Shown one piece after another: positions 26,596 through 35,836 of a DNA stretch of 64,000 nucleotides. Below the pieces are notes generated by a model. That model was not told where the DNA came from and searched no databases. It saw only the letters and a list, made by a program, of their open reading frames with translations. Location of the stretch: NCBI RefSeq assembly GCF_027451485.1, contig NZ_DAIDJE010000200.1, forward strand, positions 1 to 64,000. The letters run 5' to 3'. The position numbers were made by a program, and so were the translations under genes. Numbering within the stretch: position 1 is the stretch's first letter; every line of letters begins with the position of its first letter. Source of the DNA: Bradyrhizobium sp. GTDB taxonomy: Bacteria > Pseudomonadota > Alphaproteobacteria > Rhizobiales > Xanthobacteraceae.

Positions 26596-27978
26596 TCAGA
26601 GGGGCGCTTTCAATTCGCCAAGATCCCAGAACAGGCCGGCCATGATACCGAGCGCTTCTTCGGTCACCGACAACAGGATGTGCTCGTCAGGCGCGTGCTG
26701 CGAGCAGCCGGGATAGGAATGCGGCACCCACATCGTCGGTATCTTGAGAATGTCGGTGAACACATCGTTGGGCAGCGAGCCGCCGAAATTCGGCAGCACA
26801 GCGGGCGCCTTTCCGGTCGTCTTGCGGATCGATTCCGCCGTCCAGTTGATCCAGGGGCTGTCCAGATCTGTGCGCGAGGCTGCGAACCGCTGCGTCGCGG
26901 AAACCTCGACCATCGGAAATCCACGGGCCTGCAAATGCGCGCGGATCGCATCCGCGATGTTGTCGACCCTGGTGCCGACCACAAATCGCAGCTGCAACAC
27001 AGCCGACGCGCGGCCGGGAATCGCGTTGGCCGGCTTTTCGATGTTGCCGGACGACATCGCCAGCACTTCAAGCGTGTTCCAGGCATAAAGCCGCTCGGCG
27101 GCCGACAGCCCCTCCTCGCCCCAGTTCTCCGAGAGCGCCGGCTCATCCGCCATCGGCTTGACTTCGACGTCGGCGAGCGCGGCGCGAATCCGGTTCGACA
27201 AGGGCGGCGGCTTTAATGCATCAAGCTGCATACGCCCGCGGCTATCCACCAGAGAGGCGATGGCGCTGGCGAGGATCGTCGCAGGATTGGCGAGCACGCC
27301 GCCCCAATTGCCAGAATGATGGCCGCCTTCGCGCAGGTTCACGTCGAGATGAATCCTTATGCCCCCGCGGCAGCCAAGAAACAGCGTCGGCCGTTCCGCC
27401 GACAGCCGCGGCCCGTCGGAAGCGAGCAACAGGTCGGCCTTCAAGTCGTCGCGCAGCCTTTCGCAGACCTGCGGCAGGTCCGGCGAGCCAATTTCCTCGC
27501 CCATCTCGATGATAAATTTCACATTGAAGCCAAGCCTGCCGCCGCGCGCCTCCCGGACGGCGCGGAGTGCCGCCATGTTGATGCTGTGCTGGCCCTTGTT
27601 GTCGGCGGTGCCGCGGCCGTAGAGGCGGTTGCCGATTTGCGTCGTGCGCCATGGATCGAGATTGCCCCGCCAATCGCCGGCCATGCCGTCGACCACATCG
27701 CCATGGCCGTAGACCAGGACGGTCGGCGCCGAATCGCTCTCGCGATATTCGGCGAGCAGATAGGGACCTTTTCCGGCCGGGGACTCGATCAGCCGGGTCG
27801 AAAAGTCCATTGCCTTGAAGGCCGGCTGAAGTTCGTCGGTCAGATAGGCGCGCAGCGCCGCATGCTTCTCAGGGTTCTGGCTTTCGGTCTGATAGGCAAC
27901 CCGGCGACTGAGTTCATCGAGAAATTCTCCCGAGCGCAGCATGGTCTGGGCACGGGCGATGGTATCGGTTCTGGTCAT
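26596..27978 (-). CDS. M20 family metallopeptidase (dipeptidase-like)
   Basis: A 460-residue zinc peptidase. Metal ligands are seen in VLVYGHGDVVDGM (His, Asp), GRGTADNKGQHSIN and IIEMGEEIGSPD (catalytic and metal Glu), plus the late metal His in WVPHSYPGCSQHAPDEH. The dimerisation domain is inserted around residues 200-330. I chose ATG 27978 (MTRTDTIARAQ); an in-frame ATG at 28008 and GTG at 28023 are possible, and none has a strong SD. It likely cleaves dipeptides or N-acyl amino acids in the cytosol. The neighbour is a frameshifted MFS permease. Confidence 0.87.
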   Translation of the reverse strand: MTRTDTIARAQTMLRSGEFLDELSRRVAYQTESQNPEKHAALRAYLTDELQPAFKAMDFSTRLIESPAGKGPYLLAEYRESDSAPTVLVYGHGDVVDGMAGDWRGNLDPWRTTQIGNRLYGRGTADNKGQHSINMAALRAVREARGGRLGFNVKFIIEMGEEIGSPDLPQVCERLRDDLKADLLLASDGPRLSAERPTLFLGCRGGIRIHLDVNLREGGHHSGNWGGVLANPATILASAIASLVDSRGRMQLDALKPPPLSNRIRAALADVEVKPMADEPALSENWGEEGLSAAERLYAWNTLEVLAMSSGNIEKPANAIPGRASAVLQLRFVVGTRVDNIADAIRAHLQARGFPMVEVSATQRFAASRTDLDSPWINWTAESIRKTTGKAPAVLPNFGGSLPNDVFTDILKIPTMWVPHSYPGCSQHAPDEHILLSVTEEALGIMAGLFWDLGELKAPL

Positions 27979-28136
27979 GGGATCTTTTTGGCTGGTGGGA
28001 GTTGGCATTTTCGATGCAGTCACGTTAACGGGACAAGCTGCGGGCTGGAAGTGTTCTGCTCTTTGCTAATTGCATTGGGGATGCGACAATTCGAGCAAAC
28101 GGACCGCTCGAAGCGGCCAACCCAGGGGAGAACGCC

Positions 28137-28763
28137 ATGAACACCATTCTGCGCCTTGCCGCGGCCGGGCTGTTGCTCACGGGTTCCGCATTCGCCTTGA
28201 CCAGCGAACGCATGCCGGAAATGACGCTTGACCAGATGACGCCGGCCCAGCGCAGCATTGCTGAAGCGATCATCCACGGGCCGAGAGGCCGGATGAGCGG
28301 GCCGTTCAATACCTGGCTGCGCAGCCCCGTACTGGCGGATCGGCTGCAAAAGGTCGGCGAATATGTCCGCTTCAACACCTCGCTCGACAAACGCATCAAC
28401 GAGATGGCAATCCTGATGACGGCGCAGGCGTGGGGCGCGCAATATGAGTGGTACGCCCACGCTCCGCTCGCGCTCAAGGCCGGGCTTGATCCTTCGGTGG
28501 TGGCCGCGATTGGCGCCGGCCGCAAGCCAGATAACATGAAGGCAGACGAGGCGACGGTCTGGGAATTCATCACGCAGCTTCGCCGTGACCACAATGTCGA
28601 CGACGCGATCTACGCCAAGGCGCTCGGAGACTTTGGCGAGCAGGGTATCGTCGACCTGATCGCCGTGAACGGCTATTACGACGTGGTCTCGATGACGCTC
28701 AACGTCGCGCATGTCAGGCCACCGGCGGGAGCCGAGATGCCGTTCAAGCAGGCCGGCGAGTAA
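28137..28763 (+). CDS. Exported carboxymuconolactone decarboxylase-family (AhpD-like fold) protein
   Basis: A 208-residue protein with a signal peptide (MNTILRLAAAGLLLTGSAFALT) followed by a CMD-like helical domain (MTPAQRSIAEAIIHGPRGRMSGPFNTWLRSPVLADRLQKVGEYVRF...LDKRINEMAILMTAQAW). It lacks the CxxC of peroxidase-type AhpD proteins; GAQYEWYAH stands at that position. The reaction is unknown. GGGGAGAA precedes the ATG. Confidence 0.8.
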   Translation: MNTILRLAAAGLLLTGSAFALTSERMPEMTLDQMTPAQRSIAEAIIHGPRGRMSGPFNTWLRSPVLADRLQKVGEYVRFNTSLDKRINEMAILMTAQAWGAQYEWYAHAPLALKAGLDPSVVAAIGAGRKPDNMKADEATVWEFITQLRRDHNVDDAIYAKALGDFGEQGIVDLIAVNGYYDVVSMTLNVAHVRPPAGAEMPFKQAGE

Positions 28764-28829
28764 CATTCCTCTGCTGATCATCGCGGAGGCCGCGGTGCCT
28801 TCCCGATGCCCCACCGAAAGTCACCTCGC

Positions 28830-30206
28830 ATGAAAAAAGAAATCCGGCTGAACGCTTTTGCGATGAATTGCGTCGCCCATCAATCGCCGGGACTGTGGAC
28901 GCATCCGCGCGACCGCACCGCCGACTACAACCGACTGCCCTATTGGCTTGATCTCGCCAGGACGCTCGAGCACGGACGGTTCGACGGCCTGTTTCTGGCC
29001 GACGTGCTCGGCGTCTACGACGTGTTCGGCAATAGCCACGACGCGGCCGTGCGCAACGCCGCGCAAACCCCGGTCAACGATCCGATGCTGGTGATCCCGG
29101 CCATGGCCGCGGTGACCGAAAATCTCGGCTTCGGCGTGACGTCCAACCTGTCCTACGAACCGCCCTATACGTTCGCACGAAGAATGTCGACGCTCGATCA
29201 TCTCACCGACGGGCGGGTCGGCTGGAACGTCGTCACCGGCTATCTCGACAGCGCCGCAAAGGGCGCCGGCAAGGACAAGCAGACCGGACACGACGATCGT
29301 TACGACATCGCCGACGAATATATGCAGGTGGTCTACAAGCTCTGGGAAGGCAGCTGGGAACACGACGCGGCGCTACGCGATCGCGCGCGTGGCATCTTTG
29401 CTGACCCTGCGAAGGTGCATCGCGTCCAGCACGAGGGAAAGAACTTTCGCCTCGACGCCATCCACCTCTGCGAGCCATCGCCGCAGCGCACGCCGGTGCT
29501 GTATCAGGCCGGGACGTCGCCGCGCGGTCGACAGTTCGCAGCTCAACATGCCGAATGTGTCTTCATGTCGGGGCCTTCGGCAAAAGTCATTGCGCCGCGC
29601 GTCTCCGGCATTCGCGAACTCGCGGCGAGCGCGGGGCGCAACTCCGCCGAGATCCTGATGTTCTCGATGTTCACCGTGATCCTCGGCGAGACCGAGGCCA
29701 AGGCCAAGGCGAAATACGAGGAGTATCGCAGCCACGTCAGTCCGGAAGGCGCGCTGGTGCTGATGTCCGGCTGGACCGGCGTCGATTTCTCGGGCTACGA
29801 CCTCGACCAGCAGGTGCGGCATGTCGAGAACGACGCCGGTCGCTCGGCGATGGACAACATCACCCGCGCCGACCCTGACCGGGTCTGGACCGTGCGCGAA
29901 GTCGCCCAGCATGTCGGCATCGGCGGCATCGGGCCTGTGGTGGTGGGCACGCCGGAACAAGCCGCCGATGCCATCGAAGCCTGGTTCGATCAGACCGATG
30001 TCGATGGGCTCAACATGCCGTTTGCGGTCTCGCCCGGCGATTTCGAGGACATCACCGACATGCTGGTACCGGAACTGACGCGGCGCGGCCGCTACAAGAC
30101 GGCATACAGGCAAGGCACGTTGCGCGAAAAACTGTTCGGCGCAGGCCGCGCGCGGCTCGATGCGCCGCATCCGGCGGTGCAGTATCGGCCAGGTTATGGC
30201 CCGTAG
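28830..30206 (+). CDS. LLM-class flavin-dependent monooxygenase (NtaA/SnaA/DszA family)
   Basis: A 458-residue FMNH2-dependent monooxygenase. It has the family start KEIRLNAFAMNCVAHQSPGLWTHP, the block LARTLEHGRFDGLFLADVLGVYDVF, RRMSTLDHLTDGRVGWNVVTGYLDSAAK and the end block DGLNMPFAVSPGDFEDITDMLVPELTRRG. Members oxidise NTA, EDTA, dibenzothiophene sulfone or related compounds with a separate flavin reductase; the substrate here is unknown. An upstream ATG at 28806 would add eight residues. No flavin reductase gene is adjacent. Confidence 0.87.
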   Translation: MKKEIRLNAFAMNCVAHQSPGLWTHPRDRTADYNRLPYWLDLARTLEHGRFDGLFLADVLGVYDVFGNSHDAAVRNAAQTPVNDPMLVIPAMAAVTENLGFGVTSNLSYEPPYTFARRMSTLDHLTDGRVGWNVVTGYLDSAAKGAGKDKQTGHDDRYDIADEYMQVVYKLWEGSWEHDAALRDRARGIFADPAKVHRVQHEGKNFRLDAIHLCEPSPQRTPVLYQAGTSPRGRQFAAQHAECVFMSGPSAKVIAPRVSGIRELAASAGRNSAEILMFSMFTVILGETEAKAKAKYEEYRSHVSPEGALVLMSGWTGVDFSGYDLDQQVRHVENDAGRSAMDNITRADPDRVWTVREVAQHVGIGGIGPVVVGTPEQAADAIEAWFDQTDVDGLNMPFAVSPGDFEDITDMLVPELTRRGRYKTAYRQGTLREKLFGAGRARLDAPHPAVQYRPGYGP

Positions 30207-30275
30207 GCCACACGAATGCCGGGAGGGATGGATTCCCGGTCTGCACCTTCGGCGTATCCCGGAATGACAGGGCCC

Positions 30276-31937
30276 TCACACCGTCCCGTCCACCATCACC
30301 TCGATCAGCTTGGCGCCCGGACGGCTGAAGGCGGAGGTCAGCGTCGACTTCAGTTCCTTGGGGTCGCTGATCCGTATCGCTTCACAGCCGAGCGACCTGG
30401 CGACACCGGCGAAGTCCACCGGCGGATCGGCGAAGTCCATGCCCACGTAATGATCGTCGCCATGAAAGGCGAGCAGTCGCTGCTTGATGATCCGATAGCC
30501 ACCGTTGTTGGCGATCACGACGTTCAGCGGCAATTTGTGATGCGCAGCCGTCCACAGCGACTGGATCGAATACATCGCGCTGCCATCGCCTGAGAAACAA
30601 ACCACGGGACGATGCGGATTGGCGAGGCTGACGCCGACCGATGCCGGCAATCCCCAGCCGATGCCGCCGGAAGCCAACGCATGATAGCCATAGCGGTCGC
30701 GGTGCGGCCGCAGCGCCAGCATCTGCCGCGACGAGGTCAGTCCTTCATCGACGACAATGGCGTTCCCCGGCAGCGCCTCGACCACCTGCAGGGTCAGATA
30801 ATCCGGATCGATCGGCGTCGAATTGCCGCGTTGGGCGAGCTGCCCGACCAGTGACGCGCGGCGCGCCGTCCAGTTGGTCGACGACAAAGCGGCAATACCC
30901 TTGTTGGCCTTGGTCTCCAGGGCCGCGCCGCCCTTGGCCTTCAGCGCTGGCAGCAGCGCCCGCAACGTTTCCTTCACGTCCGCCTTGAGCGCGATCTCCG
31001 CGCCGTAATTCTTGGCGAGGTCCCATTCGACGAGACCGATCTGCACGATCGGCAGGCCCTCCGGCAGGGGATCGGTCTCACTATGCACCGACATCCGCAG
31101 CGGATCGGCGCCGAGCGCGATCAACAGATCAAAAGGCGCGAGAACGTCGCGCACCTGCGGCTGCGAGCGCGACAGCGCGCCGATGAAACATGGGCTCTCT
31201 GACAAGAAGTGCGCACCATAGGGGACCGACTGCTGAAACGCCGGACAGCCGAGCGCTTCGGCCAGTTGTGCCGCTTCCTGCAAGGCATCGCTTTTGACGA
31301 TCTCATCGCCGGCGATGATCACCGGCCGCTCGGCCTTGAGGATTCGGAGGGTAAGCGCCTGCAACGCCTCGTCGGACGGCTTCACGCGAGCGTCGACGCG
31401 GGTCGAACGGCCGAGCTCGATGCCGGCCTCGGAATTGAGAATGTCGCCGGGCAGCGAGATGAAGACCGGGCCGGTCGGCGGCGTGGTCGCGATCTTGGCG
31501 GCGCGGCGCACGATCCGCGGCAGATCTTCCAGCCGAGTCACCTCGACGGCCCATTTCACCAAGGGCTCCGCCATGCGCACCAGCGGGCCATATAACAGCG
31601 GCTCCATCAGCCCATGGCCCTGCTCCTGCTGGCCGGCGGTCAAAATCATCGGCGTGCCGGTGAAATGCGCGTTGTAGAGCGAGCCCATCGCGTTCCCCAG
31701 GCCCGGCGCGACGTGAACATTGCATGCGACAAGGCGCCCCGAGGCGCGGCTGTAGCCGTCGGCGATGGCAACGACGAGGCTCTCCTGCATCGCCATCACA
31801 TAGGTGAGGTCGGGATTATCCCTCAGCGCGTGCATGATCGGCAATTCGGTCGTGCCGGGATTGCCGAACAGGTGTGTAATGCCTTCGTCCTTGAGCAAGG
31901 CCAGGAACGCCGAGCGGCCGGTGATGCGATTTTTCAT
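30276..31937 (-). CDS. Thiamine-diphosphate enzyme, benzoylformate decarboxylase/acetolactate synthase-like
   Basis: A 553-residue three-domain ThDP enzyme. The catalytic Glu is in MAMQESLVVAIADGYS (about E52), preceded by the FGNPGTTELP loop resembling the NPGSNELP of MdlC. The ThDP/Mg motif is CFSGDGSAMYSIQSLWTAAHHKLPLNVVIANN. No FAD-specific tail is obvious. Benzoylformate decarboxylase or another 2-oxo acid decarboxylase is more likely than acetolactate synthase, since there is no small subunit. It is a single gene. Confidence 0.82.
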   Translation of the reverse strand: MKNRITGRSAFLALLKDEGITHLFGNPGTTELPIMHALRDNPDLTYVMAMQESLVVAIADGYSRASGRLVACNVHVAPGLGNAMGSLYNAHFTGTPMILTAGQQEQGHGLMEPLLYGPLVRMAEPLVKWAVEVTRLEDLPRIVRRAAKIATTPPTGPVFISLPGDILNSEAGIELGRSTRVDARVKPSDEALQALTLRILKAERPVIIAGDEIVKSDALQEAAQLAEALGCPAFQQSVPYGAHFLSESPCFIGALSRSQPQVRDVLAPFDLLIALGADPLRMSVHSETDPLPEGLPIVQIGLVEWDLAKNYGAEIALKADVKETLRALLPALKAKGGAALETKANKGIAALSSTNWTARRASLVGQLAQRGNSTPIDPDYLTLQVVEALPGNAIVVDEGLTSSRQMLALRPHRDRYGYHALASGGIGWGLPASVGVSLANPHRPVVCFSGDGSAMYSIQSLWTAAHHKLPLNVVIANNGGYRIIKQRLLAFHGDDHYVGMDFADPPVDFAGVARSLGCEAIRISDPKELKSTLTSAFSRPGAKLIEVMVDGTV

Positions 31938-32042
31938 GTTTCCTCTGGCTTCTGTTCTTGCGTTCTCAAGCAGCGCGCCGATGCATCATGAGCAAACTCC
32001 CACCGATCAGGCAAGAAACCGCCTACATGGCAGCTCTGCGCG

Positions 32043-32525
32043 TCAAAACATGCCTTCGCGATCGTTGCGAGGCCGCCTCTTTGTGCGATGCCACACCACG
32101 CCGGGAAACCCCTTCAACGGCACCAGCGGCTCGCCGGCATAAGCCCATTCCTGCAACTCCTCGATGGCGATGTGATAGAGCGGCTGCCGACCGGTGCGGC
32201 CGGTGAACAGCGCGCGCGGAATGTTGACCATGTGCGGAGAGTGCGGGCGTTCAAAGATCAAGGGCGAGCCGCACGATTTGCAGAAAGAACGCCGGGTTTT
32301 CGTCGCAGCGTCTTCGAAGTGCGAGATGTTCTCTTCACCCGTAGTGATGCGAAAACGCCTGCGCCAGCTTCCGATATAGGTCGCGTAGGCCGCGCCGTGG
32401 GCGCGGCGGCTCGCCGCGGAATGATCGTGCCAGGCCCAGCGCGCCGGTACGTCGATCTCGAAAGCGACGCTGCCGCAGAGGCATTGCCCTTTCGCGACGC
32501 CGGCGGCTTTGGTTGGTTTCGCCAT
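32043..32525 (-). CDS. GFA-domain protein lacking the catalytic zinc cysteines
   Basis: A 160-residue protein of the glutathione-dependent formaldehyde-activating (GFA) fold. Structural zinc ligands are kept: CLCG (C15, C17) and CKSCGSP (C82, C85). The catalytic motif CxCxxC is replaced by DHSAAS (D34, S36, S39) within WHDHSAASRRAHGAAYATY. Canonical S-hydroxymethylglutathione synthase chemistry is therefore unlikely. ATG 32525 follows GGGAGAG. It could be a structural or ligand-binding derivative. Confidence 0.8.
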   Translation of the reverse strand: MAKPTKAAGVAKGQCLCGSVAFEIDVPARWAWHDHSAASRRAHGAAYATYIGSWRRRFRITTGEENISHFEDAATKTRRSFCKSCGSPLIFERPHSPHMVNIPRALFTGRTGRQPLYHIAIEELQEWAYAGEPLVPLKGFPGVVWHRTKRRPRNDREGMF

Positions 32526-32653
32526 TGGCTCTCCCTCGGTCATTGCGAGCAACGGGTCGCGCGGATGCGCACCCGATGACAGGCTCCGCGAAGCGAGCCA
32601 GCCGCACAAGATAGACTGGATTGGTTCGGAGCTCAGGCTCCTCGCAACGAGGA

Positions 32654-32816
32654 CTAGCGCCCACTTTCCGAAGTTCGTGTTACGTCGCAGCAACCGCCTT
32701 CACGAACTTCGGAAAGTCATGGGCGCTAGTAAGCTTATTGATTACCGCTTTATCGATCTGAAGTCCCTGATCGAATTCACCGCTTTCGGTGCAGGGACTT
32801 CAGATCGGCGGTACTA
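32654..32816. repeat. Two-hairpin intergenic element, unit U2 (T5 + T3)
   Basis: First hairpin at 32654-32729: a 26-bp stem between CTAGCGCCCACTTTCCG...TTCGTG and its complement, perfect except for an extra CAT in the right arm, with a 21-nt loop. Linker of 13 nt. Second hairpin at 32743-32813: CGATCTGAAGTCCCTG and CAGGGACTTCAGATCG (16 bp perfect), outer TACCGC/GCGGTA, with an extra TTTAT in the left arm. The CTAG at its end supplies the TAG stop of the neighbouring reductase gene. Confidence 0.8.
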
Positions 32817-33944
32817 GGCCGGCGCCATCTCGTCGTAAACCGGGTAATCCGTGTAACCGGCTTCCCCGCCGCCATAAAAGGTCGCGCGGTTATAGGGCGT
32901 GAGCGGGAAGCCGTGCCGCAGCCGGCGCGGCAGATCTGGATTGGAAATGAAGATGCGGCCGAATGCGATCGCGTCGGCATGACCTTGCGCGATGGCGGCT
33001 TCCGCAGTTTCGCCGGTAAAGCCGCCGGCCGAAATCAAGACACCGTTCCAGAGAGGGCGGAACAGCACCATCGCCGACGGCACGTTCTGCCAGTTGACCT
33101 CCGCGCGCCCCGCCCCGCTCGATCGCGGCTCGATGAAATGCAGATAAGCGAGCCCCAGCGCATCGAGCGCCTTGATCACATGGGTATAGAGCGGCATCGG
33201 ATCCGCCTCGCCGCTGCCGTTGGCGATGCCGTAAGGCGATAGCCGCACGCCGACGCGCTCCGCACCCCAAACGCCACTGACTGCCTGGGTAATCTCCAGG
33301 AGTAGCCGCGCGCGGTTTTCGATCGAACCGCCATATCGGTCGGTCCGCAAATTGGTGTGAGATTGCAGGAACTGCTCGAGCAGATAGCCGTTGGCGCCGT
33401 GCACTTCGACGCCATCGAAGCCGGCCTCCTTGGCGTTGACCGCCGCCTGCCGGAACGCCTCGACGACCTGTTCGATCTCTTCAGTCTCAAGCGCACGCGG
33501 AGTCTCGTAAGGCACCATCTTGCCATCGGCGGTCATCGCCAGCATGCCGTTGCCGGTGATCGGAACTGCCGAGGGCGCCACGGGCATCGCGCCGCCGGGC
33601 TGAAACGATGAATGCGAGACGCGGCCGACATGCCAGAGCTGAAGGAAAATCAGACCGCCCCGCGCATGGACGGCGTCGACCACGGCGCGCCATCCCGTAA
33701 TCTGCGCTTGCGAATAGATGCCGGGCGTGCCCGGATTGCCGCGTCCGGTCGCCTGGACCGGCGAGGCTTCGGCGATCAGCATGCCGCCTGGCGTAGCGCG
33801 TTGCGCGTAATATTCCGCGTTCAGCTGACGCGGCGCGAAACTCGTTCGATCCGCTCGCATTCTTGTCAACGGCGCCATCACGACGCGATGGGCAAGCCGG
33901 TAGGGACCGACCTGAAGCGGTGAAAACAGGTGAGGAAAATTCAT
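32814..33944 (-). CDS. Alkene reductase, Old Yellow Enzyme family
   Basis: A 376-residue FMN TIM-barrel oxidoreductase. It starts MNFPHLFSPLQVGPYRLAHRVVMAPLTRMRAD. The active-site blocks are QLWHVGRVSH and VEVHGANGYLLEQFLQSHTNLRTDRYGGSIENRARL, with C-terminal FMN-phosphate contacts in ISAGGFTG and AIAFGRIFISNPDLP. It reduces activated C=C bonds with NADPH. ATG 33944 is preferred over an upstream TTG. Its stop codon TAG lies within the end of repeat unit U2. Confidence 0.9.
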   Translation of the reverse strand: MNFPHLFSPLQVGPYRLAHRVVMAPLTRMRADRTSFAPRQLNAEYYAQRATPGGMLIAEASPVQATGRGNPGTPGIYSQAQITGWRAVVDAVHARGGLIFLQLWHVGRVSHSSFQPGGAMPVAPSAVPITGNGMLAMTADGKMVPYETPRALETEEIEQVVEAFRQAAVNAKEAGFDGVEVHGANGYLLEQFLQSHTNLRTDRYGGSIENRARLLLEITQAVSGVWGAERVGVRLSPYGIANGSGEADPMPLYTHVIKALDALGLAYLHFIEPRSSGAGRAEVNWQNVPSAMVLFRPLWNGVLISAGGFTGETAEAAIAQGHADAIAFGRIFISNPDLPRRLRHGFPLTPYNRATFYGGGEAGYTDYPVYDEMAPA

Positions 33945-34039
33945 AGGTTGCGCCCCGGAAATGTCTTTGCCGCAATTTGCGATCAAGCTTGTAACCGTAA
34001 AACCATGCCTGTTGCGATAGCCTGAAGGGAAGACCTCCC

Positions 34040-34891
34040 ATGCCTCATCCCGTTATGTCCCCCGACAACGTCGCCGTCATCACCGGAGGCGCCGGTGGCA
34101 TTGGATTTGCCGCCGCCAAGCGGTTCGCCCGGCTCGGCATGAAGGTGTGCGTCGCCGATTCCGGCAAGGACCGGCTGGCTACCGCCGAGGCCGAACTGGT
34201 CTCGATTTCGCCGGGCGGGGCGACCAGGGTAATGGCGATGGCGGTAGATGTCAGCCGTGCTGACGAGGTGTCAAAGCTGGAAGACGCCGTGCATGAGCGC
34301 TTCGGCGGCACGGATCTCCTGATGAACAACGCCGGCATTCAACCCGGCAGCAGCCTGTTCGGCAAGCCGGACAATTGGGAGCGAATTCTGACCGTGAACC
34401 TGTGGGGGGTAATCAACGGCTCAAGGATTTTTGGACCACGCATGATCGAGCGCGGCAGGCCGGGCCTGATCATCAACACGGGCTCAAAGCAGGGCATCAC
34501 CACCCCGCCCGGCGATCCTGCCTACAATGTCGCGAAGGCCGGCGTGAAGGCCTTCACCGAGGCGCTGGAACACGAGTTGCGCAACACCAAGGGCAGCCGT
34601 ATCAGCGCGCACCTCTTCATTCCCGGCTTCGTGTTTACGGGGCTGACCGCCAAGGGACGGACCGAAAAGCCGGCCGCGGCCTGGACGCCGGAGCAAACCG
34701 TCGACTTCATGATCGAGCGGGTGGGAAGTGGAGACTTCTACATTCTCTGCCCGGATAATGACGTGCCGCGCCGGCTCGACGAGCGGCGCATCCTCTGGGC
34801 TGCGGAAGACATCGTCGAAAACCGTCCCGCGCTATCCCGCTGGCATCCGGACTATGCGGAAGCATTCGCGAAGTTCGTGAAGGAAGGTTGA
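34040..34891 (+). CDS. Short-chain dehydrogenase/reductase
   Basis: A 283-residue classical SDR. The cofactor motif TGGAGGIG is at 15-22, NNAG at 96-99, catalytic Ser at about 149, and the YxxxK motif YNVAK at Y162/K166. D40 after the second strand suggests NAD preference. It is divergent from the Old Yellow Enzyme gene, with 95 bp between the starts. The substrate is unknown. Confidence 0.88.
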   Translation: MPHPVMSPDNVAVITGGAGGIGFAAAKRFARLGMKVCVADSGKDRLATAEAELVSISPGGATRVMAMAVDVSRADEVSKLEDAVHERFGGTDLLMNNAGIQPGSSLFGKPDNWERILTVNLWGVINGSRIFGPRMIERGRPGLIINTGSKQGITTPPGDPAYNVAKAGVKAFTEALEHELRNTKGSRISAHLFIPGFVFTGLTAKGRTEKPAAAWTPEQTVDFMIERVGSGDFYILCPDNDVPRRLDERRILWAAEDIVENRPALSRWHPDYAEAFAKFVKEG

Positions 34892-34953
34892 GCGGCGAGC
34901 CTTCGGTTCGCCTTCCTTCACCCGAACCGGTGCCCGCTTCGCTTGAAAACGCG

Positions 34954-35160
34954 TCAAAGCGTCTCCTGCTTGTGTCCGCATTGCTTGCAGGTGAATTTCG
35001 CCCGCGTCACCCCGCGTTCGGCGGAGACGCGGTTCGGCGCGCCGCATTTGCCGCAGACGGTCTCGATGCGAGTATTGCCCTCCTTGATAACCAGCGGCTT
35101 GCGCGCCATCGCCTCGCGGATCAGGCGCTCCGCCTCTTCGCGCATTGCCTGCTTCGACAT
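34954..35160 (-). CDS. Small zinc-ribbon protein
   Basis: A 68-residue protein with an N-terminal helix (MSKQAMREEAERLIREAMA) and a C-terminal zinc ribbon with CGKC and CKQC pairs about 19 residues apart. The start at 35160 is chosen because the frame upstream to 35232 codes for unrelated Arg-rich sequence. The function is unknown; nucleic-acid binding or a structural role is possible. Confidence 0.75.
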   Translation of the reverse strand: MSKQAMREEAERLIREAMARKPLVIKEGNTRIETVCGKCGAPNRVSAERGVTRAKFTCKQCGHKQETL

Positions 35161-35219
35161 CCGTACGCACCCATCATGATCCCAAGACGGGCGGCTTATA
35201 GCACGACAACTGTGTCTTG

Positions 35220-35387
35220 CTAGTGGTCCCATTCCAACATTCGCATCACTTCTCAGCTGACACTGTTGCGATTGTTAGATTCGAAGGTCACCAGCAAATG
35301 CTAGATTTCCAGTGAAGTTTGGCATTTGACGTTCGCTTTACGAGTTTGCGGCCGCGTGGGGAACGAATGTCAAATACACCTCACTGG
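35220..35387. repeat. Two-hairpin intergenic element, unit U3 (T1 + T2, degenerate)
   Basis: Aligns along its whole length with the reverse complement of unit U6 (44967-45132), including the loop sequence CATCACTTCTCAGC against CATCCCTTCTCAGC. Hairpin T1 is at 35220-35294 and hairpin T2 at 35309-35387, with a 14-nt linker. Arms have several mismatches, so this is an older copy. It ends 13 nt from the stop of the Rieske gene. Confidence 0.7.
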
Positions 35388-35400
35388 CGTCGCGTCGGTT

Positions 35401-35814
35401 TCATGTCTCAACAATCACATAATTGTCTTCGACGTGAACCGGAAAGGTTTCGGCCACATAGGGTCCCTTGGCCAACGTCTCACCGTCCTCGATGACCACT
35501 GGATAGGTTCTGACCTTGACGCGCTGCGGATCGAACCAGGATTGGCCGTTGCGCATGTCGAATTCCCAGCCATGCCAGGCGCAGCGCAACAGTTCGCCAA
35601 CCCGCGAGCGCTGATAGACCCCGGGTTCCGGCGAGGTCAGCCGCGCCACGCAGGCCGCCTGATCCAGCGGCGCACCGGCGTGAGGGCAGCGGTTGAGCAA
35701 AGCGAAGAACTCGCCATTGGCATGGAACACGACCACGTCGCGGCCATCGAGCGTGACCACCTTGTTGCCTCCGGGCGGAATGTCTGACGTGCGGGCGACG
35801 ATGTGGCGGGTCAT
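35401..35814 (-). CDS. Rieske (2Fe-2S) domain protein
   Basis: A 137-residue soluble ferredoxin-like Rieske protein. The first ligand pair is CPH (C43, H45) in NRCPHAGAPL and the second is CAWH (C78, H81) in LLRCAWHGWEFDM. It is the third gene of a minus-strand operon behind two amidohydrolases (22-nt spacing). It may deliver electrons to an oxygenase or be part of one; no oxygenase large subunit is adjacent. ATG 35814 is preferred over TTG 35823. Confidence 0.87.
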   Translation of the reverse strand: MTRHIVARTSDIPPGGNKVVTLDGRDVVVFHANGEFFALLNRCPHAGAPLDQAACVARLTSPEPGVYQRSRVGELLRCAWHGWEFDMRNGQSWFDPQRVKVRTYPVVIEDGETLAKGPYVAETFPVHVEDNYVIVET

Positions 35815-35836
35815 GGCAGGCAATCAGAATTTGCGA

